From: Mucilaginibacter sp. OK283
Lineage (GTDB): Bacteria > Bacteroidota > Bacteroidia > Sphingobacteriales > Sphingobacteriaceae
DNA: 64,000 nt
Assembly (NCBI RefSeq): GCF_900110415.1
Contig: NZ_FODR01000007.1
Span: forward strand, 62,001 to 126,000
Reading direction: 5' to 3'
A program made the position numbers and the translations under genes. The notes beneath the pieces were generated by a model, which did not search any database, was not told the DNA's origin, and saw only the letters and a program-made list of their open reading frames with translations. Of the stretch, positions 35,064-43,648 are shown in pieces; the stretch's first letter is position 1; every line of letters begins with the position of its first letter.

Positions 35064-35987
35064 ATGAACAGTAACCGGCTTTTTCATTTTCATACCATCA
35101 CCGAATATCACCGTATGGCGGGTTTGCCTAAACCGGCGCACCCGCTGATTAGCCTGGTGCATATGGGCAACCTAAATAAACCCCTGGCAGAGGGGGCATT
35201 CAGTTTGATCTATGATTTTTATTCTATCTCGATGAAAAGAGTGAAGAATGCCAAGTTTAAATACGGCCAGCAAACATGCGATTTTGATGAAGGTGTACTG
35301 TTCTTCATGTCGCCGGGGCAGGTCTTTGGAATGGAGATTGAAAAAGGCGGCGTAATGCACCGTCGCGAAGGATGGATGATACTGATTCACCCGGATTTTT
35401 TATGGAACACCCCGCTGGTCAAAACAATCAGGCAATACGAATTTTTCAATTACTCGGTTTATGAGGCGCTTCACTTATCTGACAAGGAAGAAACCATGCT
35501 CACAACCATTGCACAAAATATAGAGCAGGAATATCATGCCAACATTGACAGGTTTAGCCAAAGCGTGATCATTGCCCAACTGGAACTATTGCTCACCTAT
35601 TCGGAAAGGTTTTACCAGCGGCAGTTCATCACCCGCAAGATAACCAGCCATGAAATACTATCCAAACTGGAAGATTTACTCACCGCTTACTTTAGCAGCG
35701 GCGCACTCGCCCGGAAAGGGCTGCCCAGCGTTACTTATATTGCCGAAAACTTAAATATCTCACCCGGTTACCTGAGCGGCCTGCTCAAGTCGCTTACCGG
35801 CCAGAATACCCAGCAGCATTTGCACAACAAGCTGATAGAACTGGCCAAAGAGAAACTTTCGACCACTAATCTTTCCGTCAGCGAAATTGCATATGAACTG
35901 GGATTTGAACACCTGCAGTCTTTTAGCAAGCTGTTCAAAACCAAAACCAGTTTCTCGCCGCTGGAGTTCCGCAATTCTTTCAACTGA
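35064..35987 (+). CDS. AraC-family transcriptional regulator
   Basis: A 307-residue regulator: an N-terminal cupin-like ligand-binding part (GVLFFMSPGQVFGMEI) and a C-terminal double helix-turn-helix of about 100 residues. HTH1 is TYIAENLNISPGYLSGLLKS. HTH2 holds LSVSEIAYELGFEHLQSFSK, then LFKTKTSFSPLEFR, the classical AraC end. I take the ATG at 35064, 16 nt after the NmrA stop; the open frame extends back to 35010 only by overlapping that gene. It likely regulates the two upstream reductase genes it is transcribed with. No operator can be assigned with certainty, but the palindrome at 32982-33016 is a candidate. Confidence 0.9.
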   Translation: MNSNRLFHFHTITEYHRMAGLPKPAHPLISLVHMGNLNKPLAEGAFSLIYDFYSISMKRVKNAKFKYGQQTCDFDEGVLFFMSPGQVFGMEIEKGGVMHRREGWMILIHPDFLWNTPLVKTIRQYEFFNYSVYEALHLSDKEETMLTTIAQNIEQEYHANIDRFSQSVIIAQLELLLTYSERFYQRQFITRKITSHEILSKLEDLLTAYFSSGALARKGLPSVTYIAENLNISPGYLSGLLKSLTGQNTQQHLHNKLIELAKEKLSTTNLSVSEIAYELGFEHLQSFSKLFKTKTSFSPLEFRNSFN

Positions 35988-36314
35988 TATTCACAAACAA
36001 CAAATCTGGTTTTGGGTCGAGCGTGGCCAGCAGGTCAATGCCCGCGCCTAATCACATCAAATGGGCAAAGCCTTCGCCGCCATGCTATATATGTCATTAT
36101 AAGGCACGAAGCAATTCCCGATATCCCAAGCCCCCAATATTAATGTTGTGTTTTGATTTTCATAGGCTGCCGTTTAATTTAATAGTTGATAATGAGGTTG
36201 TAAAGGTAATTTTACTGCACAAATATGGCATGGTAAACTTTTTGCTAAAAATGTTGTTGTAGATGCTATGCTGACTATAAATAAACTATAGCAGGCTATT
36301 AAACATTAACAGAT
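35988..36314. other. 327-bp intergenic region with a possible decayed coding fragment
   Basis: On the minus strand, 35985-36085 reads GEGFAHLM, a stop, then LGAGIDLLATLDPKPDLLF in the same frame, which looks protein-like. No start or full domain exists. The right half is AT-rich and probably holds the promoter of the OmpA-like gene. Confidence 0.3.
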
Positions 36315-37184
36315 ATGAAAATTTACCATTTAATACCGTTGGTACTTATTGTAGCAACAGTAACCCAAAGTTGCGTTAGCAGCAAAAAATACAAAGAACT
36401 GGAGGGCAATTACACGCAATTGCAAAATAGCACACAAGACCTAAGTGTAAAATATCAAAGAAGCGAACAGGCGCTGGCCGTATCAAACACCAGGATTACC
36501 AGTCTGGAAGAGCAGTTGGCGTCCGAAAGGTCAAATAATAACTCGTTAAAGGATGCATTAAATAAATGTTTGGCCGGCAACAACCAGGGTGGTGCAAACA
36601 TCTCGAAATTGGTTGATGAGATAAATGCTTCCAACAAATACATTCAATACCTGGTAGCTACCAAAAATAAAAGCGACTCGCTTAATATGGTGTTAACCAA
36701 TAACCTCACCCGCTCATTAAGCAGGGAAGAAGCACAGGGAGTTGATGTACAGGTACTTAAAGGTGTTGTGTATATCTCATTGTCTGATAATATGTTATAT
36801 AAATCAGGTAGCTATGAAATTTCAGACAAAGCAGGAACCGCTTTGGCCAAAATTGCTAAGATCATTACCGATTATTCAACCTATGATGTGCTGATTGAAG
36901 GTAATACCGATAATGTACCAATCAAGCAAACCAACATCCGTAACAACTGGGATTTAAGTACGCTTCGGGCTTCATCGGTAGTACAGGCCTTGCAAAATAC
37001 TTATAACGTCGACCCCAAACGCTTAACTGCAGGCGGCCGTGGCGAGTATAACCCGATTGCCGATAATGCCACACCGGCAGGTAAAAGCCAAAACAGGCGT
37101 ACCCAAATTATCATCACACCAAAACTGGATCAGTTTATGGATTTGATAGGTAAAGCACCGGATACCACACCGGTTAAACAGTAA
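36315..37184 (+). CDS. OmpA-family peptidoglycan-associated lipoprotein with coiled coil
   Basis: A 289-residue envelope protein. A lipobox (ATVTQSCVSS, Cys about 20) is followed by a coiled coil at about 25-95 (QRSEQALAVSNTRITSLEEQ). A C-terminal OmpA/MotB domain follows at about 150-275 with VLIEGNTDNVPI, NNWDLSTLRASSVV and LTAGGRGEYNPIADN, ending in NRRTQIIITPK. The Asp and Arg that bind diaminopimelate are present. It is expected to be anchored in the outer membrane and to hold the peptidoglycan. Monocistronic: own terminator downstream, 327 bp of non-coding sequence upstream. Confidence 0.92.
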   Translation: MKIYHLIPLVLIVATVTQSCVSSKKYKELEGNYTQLQNSTQDLSVKYQRSEQALAVSNTRITSLEEQLASERSNNNSLKDALNKCLAGNNQGGANISKLVDEINASNKYIQYLVATKNKSDSLNMVLTNNLTRSLSREEAQGVDVQVLKGVVYISLSDNMLYKSGSYEISDKAGTALAKIAKIITDYSTYDVLIEGNTDNVPIKQTNIRNNWDLSTLRASSVVQALQNTYNVDPKRLTAGGRGEYNPIADNATPAGKSQNRRTQIIITPKLDQFMDLIGKAPDTTPVKQ

Positions 37185-37216
37185 GAGTCAAGAAATTAGA
37201 ATTAAGATTCAAGAGG

Positions 37217-37252
37217 AAAAACGGGCTTAGCATTATTATTAGGCCCGTTTTT
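37217..37252 (+). terminator. Intrinsic terminator after the OmpA-like gene
   Basis: Stem AAAACGGGC/GCCCGTTTT with a loop of about 16 nt and a following T run, 33 nt after the stop codon at 37184. Confidence 0.88.
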
Positions 37253-37362
37253 TTGTGCGTTAATTACTGTAGTTGAAATGTTACCAACGGCCCGGAAATC
37301 AAATTGCAGATTACAATTGAAATTAATAACTTTAATTTCTTAATTAACCAATTAGTAGACTG

Positions 37363-39681
37363 ATGTTCCGGAAGTTGTATTTAGTGTGGCTTATAATAGC
37401 CGCCTGCGTTTTGTATACCCTGCATGCCTGCAACCGGGCAGGTAAAACAGATGCGGAGCAAATGCCCGATACCATCAGCTACAACTTTAACATCCGCCCC
37501 ATATTATCTGATAAATGTTTTAAATGCCACGGACCCGACGCTGCACACCGCCAGGCCGATTTAAGGCTTGATATTCCCGAAAGTGCTTTTAAAGCGCTGA
37601 AAGATAACCCGACAGCCCATGCGCTTGTAGCAGGCGATCCGGTGATGTCTGAAGTTTACCGTCGCATCTCAACCAAAGATACTTCCGAACAAATGCCCCC
37701 GCCATCATCCAACCTCAAAAAATTAACACCTTTTGAAGTTGATCTGATCAAAAAATGGATAAAACAAGGTGCCCGTTATGAAAAACATTGGGCTTTTGTA
37801 CCGCCCCGTTCGTATGCCGTTCCACAGGTTCAAAATACCGCATGGCCAAAAAATCCCATAGATAATTTTGTGCTTCAAAAAATGGAGCAAAAAGGTTTTG
37901 ATCCTAATCCCGAAGCTGATAAGGAACGTTTGCTAAAACGCGTATCGCTTGATTTGACGGGCTTACCGCCAACATTGCAAATGATGGATAACTTTTTGGC
38001 CGATAACAGCGCCAACGCTTACCAAAAGGTAGTCGACCAGTTAATGTCAACCCCGCAATACGGCGAAAAAATGACCCTGCATTGGCTGGATGTAGCCCGT
38101 TACGCCGATTCGCACGGTTACCAGGACGATAATTACCGCAGCCAGTGGCCCTGGCGAGATTGGGTGATTCATGCCTTTAACGAAAACCTGCCTTACAATA
38201 AATTCATTACCTGGCAAATAGCCGGCGACCAGCTGCCTAATGCCACTACCGAGCAATTGCTGGCAACAGGCTTTAACCGCAACCACAAAATTACCGAAGA
38301 AGGTGGTGTAATTGATGAAGAGTACCGGGTAAGCTACGTAACCGATCGTACCAACACCTTCGGCAAAGCGCTGCTTGGGGTTACGTTGGAGTGTGCCCAT
38401 TGCCACGATCATAAATATGATCCGTTTTCGCAAAAAGATTATTACCAGATGTTTGCGTTTTTTAATAATGTAAAAGAAGTAGGCATTGAGTCGGTTGTAG
38501 GCGGGCCCGAAACTTATGCCAAGCGGCCATTGATGCAGATAAGTAACGATGAAGTTAAAAAGGTGATGAAGTTTATCAATAAGCAGGATACGGATAAACT
38601 TATTGTATCTATCATGACCGATAGCGATAAAGTACGGCCAACCTATATACTCAAACGCGGCAATTACGATGCCCATGGAGATGTTGTTGAGCCGGGTACG
38701 CCCAAAGCTATTTTACCATTTGCAGCCAGCTATCCTAAAAATCGCCTCGGTTTGGCCGAATGGCTGTTTAATAAAAACAACCCGCTTGCGGCAAGGGTAT
38801 TTGTAAACCAGGTTTGGCAGGAGTTTTTTGGCAAAGGCATTGTAAAAAGTTCGGGCGATTTTGGCATGCAGGGCGATTTGCCGTCGCATCCGGAATTATT
38901 GGATTGGCTTGCTGTTGATTTCAGGGATCATGGCTGGGACATCAAACGGCTGGTAAAACAAATAGTGATGTCGGCTACCTACCGGCAATCAGCAGTAATC
39001 AGCCCCGAAAAGTTAAAAGACGATCCTGAAAATACCTGGCTGGCGCGCGGTCCCCGCAGCCGCCTGCCTGCCGAGTTTGTACGCGATTTAGTTTTAGCCA
39101 GCAGCGGGCTGCTTAACCATACCATTGGAGGCCCAAGTGTTAACCCATACCAGCCGCCTGGCTTGTGGGAAAACGCCACATCCGGCCGCGGGCAGCTGGC
39201 CAGCTATAAACAGGTACATGGCCCCAACCTTTATCGCAGGGGTATGTATACACTTATCAAACGCACGGTGCCGCCAGCCTCGCTGGGGATATTTGATGCC
39301 AGCAACCGCGATCAGTGCGAAGTAAAACGTCTGCGCACTAATACTCCATTACAAGCTTTGGTAATGCTTAATGACCCTACAGTGCTGGAGGCATCCCGCG
39401 TTTTAGCAGCAAGATTGTTGCAGGATAACAGTCGTCCGCAGGATAAAATAACCAAAGCTTTCCGGTTGATTATGTGCCGCCATCCGCAGGAAAAAGAATT
39501 GGCCATACTTACAGCTTATTACAGCGATGAACTGAAAGGGATGAATAAGGCCGATGCCCAAAAGTTGTTATGCGTTGGCGAATACCCGATACCAGCCAAC
39601 CTTGATAAAGTAACGTTAGCAGCCATGATGAAAGTGGTTGATGCTATGTACAATGTAGAAGAAGCGATAACAAAAACCTGA
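37363..39681 (+). CDS. PSCyt1 cytochrome + DUF1549 + DUF1553 (PSD1) protein
   Basis: A 772-residue exported protein with the planctomycete-type layout. A lipoprotein-like signal (LYTLHAC) is followed by a PSCyt1 haem domain with CFKCH at residues 52-56 and MPPPSSNLKK. DUF1549 begins at WPKNPIDNFVLQKME and includes RLLKRVSLDLTGLPPT plus a second haem-like CAHCHDHKYDP. DUF1553 has NRLGLAEWLF, ARVFVNQVWQEFFGKGIV and LRTNTPLQALVMLNDPTV. Haem c binding is a family prediction. It is first of three genes, 1 nt before the DUF1501 gene. In other Bacteroidota and Planctomycetes these form similar clusters of unknown substrate, possibly linked to sugar or sulfate-ester breakdown. Confidence 0.92.
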   Translation: MFRKLYLVWLIIAACVLYTLHACNRAGKTDAEQMPDTISYNFNIRPILSDKCFKCHGPDAAHRQADLRLDIPESAFKALKDNPTAHALVAGDPVMSEVYRRISTKDTSEQMPPPSSNLKKLTPFEVDLIKKWIKQGARYEKHWAFVPPRSYAVPQVQNTAWPKNPIDNFVLQKMEQKGFDPNPEADKERLLKRVSLDLTGLPPTLQMMDNFLADNSANAYQKVVDQLMSTPQYGEKMTLHWLDVARYADSHGYQDDNYRSQWPWRDWVIHAFNENLPYNKFITWQIAGDQLPNATTEQLLATGFNRNHKITEEGGVIDEEYRVSYVTDRTNTFGKALLGVTLECAHCHDHKYDPFSQKDYYQMFAFFNNVKEVGIESVVGGPETYAKRPLMQISNDEVKKVMKFINKQDTDKLIVSIMTDSDKVRPTYILKRGNYDAHGDVVEPGTPKAILPFAASYPKNRLGLAEWLFNKNNPLAARVFVNQVWQEFFGKGIVKSSGDFGMQGDLPSHPELLDWLAVDFRDHGWDIKRLVKQIVMSATYRQSAVISPEKLKDDPENTWLARGPRSRLPAEFVRDLVLASSGLLNHTIGGPSVNPYQPPGLWENATSGRGQLASYKQVHGPNLYRRGMYTLIKRTVPPASLGIFDASNRDQCEVKRLRTNTPLQALVMLNDPTVLEASRVLAARLLQDNSRPQDKITKAFRLIMCRHPQEKELAILTAYYSDELKGMNKADAQKLLCVGEYPIPANLDKVTLAAMMKVVDAMYNVEEAITKT

Positions 39682-39682
39682 T

Positions 39683-41140
39683 ATGGAAAAAGATTTTTTA
39701 GAGAGCAGGCTCAATATAAACCGGCGCAAGTTCCTGTCCAGGTTAAGCCTGGGGATAGGGAGTGTTGCGTTAGGATCATTACTTATTCCCGATCTTTTTA
39801 GTGGCAGCGGTGCCGATGCCGAAGCTGATTTTGTGCCGGGCATACCCAACTTTGCACCCAAAGCAAAAAGGGTGATCTATCTTTTCCAGGACGGCGCGCC
39901 TTCGCAACTGGAATCATTTGATTACAAGCCCAAATTGCGCGAGATGATGGGGCAGGAGCTACCGGCTTCGGTGCGGGGCAACCAGATACTTACCGGGATG
40001 ACGGCTAAGCAGGCCTCGTTCCCGCTGGTAGGGTCATTTTACGATTTTAAACAATATGGCGAATCGGGGGCATGGGTGAGCGATCTGTTTCCGCATATAG
40101 GCAAAATTGCCGATGATATCTGTATCATCCGCTCCATGAACACCGATGCCATCAACCACGATCCTGCGCTTACTTTTTTCCAGACCGGGGCACAGCAAGG
40201 TAACCGCCCCAGTATGGGCTCCTGGGTGAGCTACGGCCTTGGCAGCGAGAATAAAAACCTGCCTGCTTTTACGGTATTATTATCCAAGGGAAAAGGCAAC
40301 GGCCAGGGGGTTTACTCCAAATTGTGGAGTAATGGCTTTTTAGATTCTATTCACCAGGGGGTACAATTCAGCAGCGGCGAAAACCCGATATTGTACCTGA
40401 ATGATCCCGAAGGATTAAACCGGCACGAACGCCGCAAAATGCTGGATAACCTGGCCGCTTTAAATGATATCAACTATAAACAATTCGGCGATCCGGAGAT
40501 AAACACCAAGATACAGCAGTACGAAATGGCTTACCGCATGCAAACTGCCGTACCCGAAATTATGGATGTATCCAAAGAATCGGACGACATCGTAAAAATG
40601 TACGGCCCCGAATGTTTAATTCCCGGTACTTACGCGGCCAATTGTTTGCTGGCCAGGAAGCTATCAGAAAACGGCGTTCGCTTTGTGCAGCTTTACCACC
40701 AGGGGTGGGATCAGCATAGTAACCTGCCCCAGGAAATGGCCGGGCAAGCTAAGGACGTAGACCAGGCTTCGGCCGCTTTGGTTACCGATTTAAAACAACG
40801 CGGCCTGCTGGATGAAACCCTGGTAATATGGGGCGGCGAATTTGGCCGCACCAATTACAGCCAGGGTAAGTTGGAGAAGGCAAACTACGGGCGCGATCAT
40901 CACCCGCGCTGCTTTAGTGTGTGGATGGCCGGCGGTGGTATCAAACCGGGCATCGTTTATGGCGAATCGGACGATTTTGGGTATAATATTGTTAAAGATC
41001 CCGTGCATGTGCATGATTTTCATGCTACCATGCTCAACCAGTTAGGTATCGATCATAAAAAGCTTACATTTAAAAGCTTAGGCCGGAGGTACAGGCTGAC
41101 CGATGTAGCCGGAAATGTGGTAAAGGGGATTATCACTTAA
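39683..41140 (+). CDS. DUF1501 protein (sulfatase/phosphatase-like fold), Tat-exported
   Basis: A 485-residue protein. The N terminus has INRRKFLSRLSLGIG, a twin-arginine signal (R-R-K-F-L), so export in folded form with bound cofactor is likely. DUF1501 hallmarks follow: AKRVIYLFQDGAPSQLESFD, SMNTDAINHDPALTFFQTG, ENGVRFVQLYHQGWDQHSN, VIWGGEFGRTNYSQG and DHHPRCFSVWMAGGG. The arrangement of Asp, Asn and His resembles the alkaline-phosphatase superfamily, but no experimental activity is known for this branch to me. It starts 1 nt after the PSD1 gene, so the two are coupled. Normal family length. Confidence 0.92.
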   Translation: MEKDFLESRLNINRRKFLSRLSLGIGSVALGSLLIPDLFSGSGADAEADFVPGIPNFAPKAKRVIYLFQDGAPSQLESFDYKPKLREMMGQELPASVRGNQILTGMTAKQASFPLVGSFYDFKQYGESGAWVSDLFPHIGKIADDICIIRSMNTDAINHDPALTFFQTGAQQGNRPSMGSWVSYGLGSENKNLPAFTVLLSKGKGNGQGVYSKLWSNGFLDSIHQGVQFSSGENPILYLNDPEGLNRHERRKMLDNLAALNDINYKQFGDPEINTKIQQYEMAYRMQTAVPEIMDVSKESDDIVKMYGPECLIPGTYAANCLLARKLSENGVRFVQLYHQGWDQHSNLPQEMAGQAKDVDQASAALVTDLKQRGLLDETLVIWGGEFGRTNYSQGKLEKANYGRDHHPRCFSVWMAGGGIKPGIVYGESDDFGYNIVKDPVHVHDFHATMLNQLGIDHKKLTFKSLGRRYRLTDVAGNVVKGIIT

Positions 41141-41179
41141 CACGATTTTAGGATTTTACAGGATTGACGGGATTTCGAT

Positions 41180-41305
41180 TTTTACGGCTGATATCTTTTT
41201 AGCGATATGCTTAAAACGTTTTAGCTTATCCGGTTTTGATAGATTTTACGGCTGATATCTTTTTGTCGATGTGTTTAAAACGTTTTAGCTTATTTGGTTT
41301 TGATA
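41180..41305. repeat. Two 62-bp imperfect direct repeats between DUF1501 and the cytochrome gene
   Basis: 41180-41241 and 41244-41305 match at 56 of 62 positions. Each contains ttttacggctgatatcttttt and aaaacgtttt. The preceding 40 bp (gattttaggattttacaggatt type) also look repetitive. The array begins 3 nt after the DUF1501 stop if that part is counted. Confidence 0.85.
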
Positions 41306-41323
41306 AATAATATTGTTGCTGGT

Positions 41324-43480
41324 ATGAAGGGCAACCACAAGGTTTTCGCAGACGGGGCATTGTTTGCGCTTAATATTTTCATTTTAGTTTTACTGATAGC
41401 CGGCGATAGCCTGGTTGTACCACAATGGTTACAGCCGGTTGGGCGGTTGCACCCCTTAATTTTGCATTTCCCCATCGTGATACTCATGTTGGCTATGGTG
41501 CTGGAGTTTTTCCGGTTCAGAGCGGAGTTTATTAACGAGAGGTTTTATCAAAACTTTACCAATTATTTACTGGTACTGGGCGCGCTTTTATCGTCGTTAA
41601 CGGTAATTATGGGGCTGCTGTTATCGCGTGAGCCGGGTTACGAGGGAGGTAATTTGTTATGGCATAAGTGGTTTGGTATCAGTGTGGCCTTTGTGGGCTA
41701 TGGCGTTTATCTTATTCGCAACACATCAAAATATACAGCTACGCTGGCCAAAACAGGGGCTTTGGTCACAGTTTCCTGTTTAATAGTGGCCGGGCATTTT
41801 GGTGCAAACCTTACCCATGGCGATGATTTTGTTTTAGGGCCGGTAATGGATAAAGAAAAAAACAAAGTGCCCATTGACAAGGCCTTTGTTTACCAGGACG
41901 TTATCAGGCCAATTTTTGAAGCCAAATGCCAAAGCTGCCATAATGCGGATAAAATGAAAGGCGGACTAATGCTCACCAGCCAGGCTGCAATGTTAAAAGG
42001 CGGCAAAAATGGTAAACTTTTTATCCCCGGCGATCCGGCTATGAGCCTGTTGCTGCAGCGGGTACACATGCCCGAAACAGAGAAGAAGCACATGCCGCCT
42101 ACCGGTAAACCGCAACTAACCGACGAAGAAAAAGTACTCCTTTACCTTTGGGTAAAAAACAAGCCCGACTTTAAGAAAAAGGTTATCGACCTGCCCGCAA
42201 CCGATTCGCTCCGGATGATTGCGGCAACATTATTAAAACCCGCCGAAAGCGCGGAGGAGATATACGATTTTTCGGCAGCTGATGATAAGGAGATTAAAAA
42301 ACTCAACAACAATTACCGGGTAATTTATCCGCTGGCTAAGGAATCGCCCGCATTGGCCGTTAATATTTACAACAAAAGCACCTACAACATCAAGTCGCTT
42401 GATGAGCTTAGCCCCATTAAAAGACAGGTGGTATCACTCGACCTGAATAAAATGCCGGTGAAGGATGCTGACTTGAAAACGATAGCCCAATTTGAAAACC
42501 TGCGCAGGCTTAATCTCAATTTTAGCGATGTTACCGGCGCAGGGCTAAAAGAACTGGCTTCGCTTAAGTTGCTTAAAAGCCTCTCGCTGGCCGGCGTGAA
42601 ATTAAATGCTGCCGATGTAAAGCAACTGGCAGCCATCAAAAGCCTCACCGAACTGGCCATCTGGGATACCGGCCTTAAAACCGTCGATCTTTTGCCATTG
42701 CAAAAAGCAAATAAGCACATTACCCTATTAACCGGTTTTAAAGATGATGGCAAACCTTTAAAACTTACCAGTCCCCAGTTAAAGAACACGGCGGTAATAT
42801 TTAAGCAAAGTTACCTGTTGCAGCTCGGCAACCCGATAAAAGGGACCGATATCCGGTATACTACAGATGGCAGCGCGCCGGATAGTATTCATGCTATATC
42901 CTATAAACCGGGCGTGTTGTTGACGCAAAATACGGTAATACGCGCCAGGGCATTTAAAGCCGGCTGGATAGGCAGCGACACAGTTCAGTTTAACATTTAC
43001 AAATCTACCTATACCCCTGATAGTATCAGTTTTTTAACCTATCCCGATAGTAAGTACAAAGGAGAGGGCGCTAAAACAATGATAGATAAGGAATTGGGCA
43101 GCGGTAACTTTGGCGATGGAAAATGGCTGGCCTCGCAAAAAGACCTGGAATTGCTGATGTGGTTTAATAAGCCTGTCGGTTTGCATACTCTTAACCTGAA
43201 CGTGATGCGCAATACTGGCCCGCAGATATTTTTACCGGCGAACATAGAGGTATGGGGCGGTACCGATCAATCTCATCTTAAACTGTTAGGGAGTGTTACA
43301 CCTGCCACACCGCTAAAAAAAGATGCTTACAGCATCATGAACCTGGAATGTAAATTGAAGGCCCGCCACCTCGTATCCTGTATAAAACTGGTTGCCAGGC
43401 CACTTAAAAGTGTTCCAATATGGCACCCGGCAAAAGGAAAGCCTGCCTGGGTTTTTATGGATGAGGTTTTTTTGAATTAG
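41324..43480 (+). CDS. Membrane-anchored PSCyt1 cytochrome with LRR and sugar-related modules
   Basis: A 718-residue protein starting at the ATG at 41324; an earlier TTG reading is less likely. Residues 1-165 hold about four to five membrane helices resembling DUF2231 (LHPLILHFPIVILMLAMVLE). A PSCyt1 haem domain follows with CQSCH near 202-206 and MPPTGKPQLTDEEKVLLYLW. Then come leucine-rich-repeat-like segments (LRRLNLNFSDVTGAGLKELA), a chitobiase-C-like stretch (IRYTTDGSAPDSIHAIS), and a C-terminal discoidin-like end (PAWVFMDEVFLN). It is third in the PSCyt1 cluster, 183 bp after DUF1501. The membrane domain suggests a redox link to the respiratory chain; this is inference. Confidence 0.88.
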   Translation: MKGNHKVFADGALFALNIFILVLLIAGDSLVVPQWLQPVGRLHPLILHFPIVILMLAMVLEFFRFRAEFINERFYQNFTNYLLVLGALLSSLTVIMGLLLSREPGYEGGNLLWHKWFGISVAFVGYGVYLIRNTSKYTATLAKTGALVTVSCLIVAGHFGANLTHGDDFVLGPVMDKEKNKVPIDKAFVYQDVIRPIFEAKCQSCHNADKMKGGLMLTSQAAMLKGGKNGKLFIPGDPAMSLLLQRVHMPETEKKHMPPTGKPQLTDEEKVLLYLWVKNKPDFKKKVIDLPATDSLRMIAATLLKPAESAEEIYDFSAADDKEIKKLNNNYRVIYPLAKESPALAVNIYNKSTYNIKSLDELSPIKRQVVSLDLNKMPVKDADLKTIAQFENLRRLNLNFSDVTGAGLKELASLKLLKSLSLAGVKLNAADVKQLAAIKSLTELAIWDTGLKTVDLLPLQKANKHITLLTGFKDDGKPLKLTSPQLKNTAVIFKQSYLLQLGNPIKGTDIRYTTDGSAPDSIHAISYKPGVLLTQNTVIRARAFKAGWIGSDTVQFNIYKSTYTPDSISFLTYPDSKYKGEGAKTMIDKELGSGNFGDGKWLASQKDLELLMWFNKPVGLHTLNLNVMRNTGPQIFLPANIEVWGGTDQSHLKLLGSVTPATPLKKDAYSIMNLECKLKARHLVSCIKLVARPLKSVPIWHPAKGKPAWVFMDEVFLN

Positions 43481-43619
43481 GACGACTGATAAATACACAG
43501 CTTACCACCACGGCTTAACTGTAACCGTTGGTGTTATTGATATCGGCGATGCTGAATTTTATGAATATTAAAAAATCTATAAATAATTGCCGGTTTTGTT
43601 GAATATTTTACTGTAAATA

Positions 43620-43647
43620 GGCTATGTTTATAACATAAAACATAGCC
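43620..43647 (+). promoter_or_regulatory. Palindrome ending 1 nt before the start codon of the transglutaminase-DUF2126 gene
   Basis: Perfect 10-bp arms GGCTATGTTT (43620-43629) and AAACATAGCC (43638-43647), 8-nt loop; the ATG is at 43649. A near -7 match (TATGTTTA, 43623-43630) with TTG at 43599-43601 overlaps the left arm, so it may be an operator as well as an mRNA hairpin. Confidence 0.55.
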
Positions 43648-43648
43648 G

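Noticed and set aside
36023..36262. 79-residue plus-strand ORF between the AraC and OmpA-like genes
   Set aside because: Pro/Cys/His-rich composition without motif. The protein-like reading of part of this stretch is on the other strand.
38047..38676. 209-residue minus-strand frame opposite the PSD1 gene
   Set aside because: Antisense to a well supported domain-rich gene, with no recognisable motif.
41294..41323. TTG start for the membrane cytochrome gene
   Set aside because: It lies in the last bases of the direct-repeat array; the ATG at 41324 is better placed.
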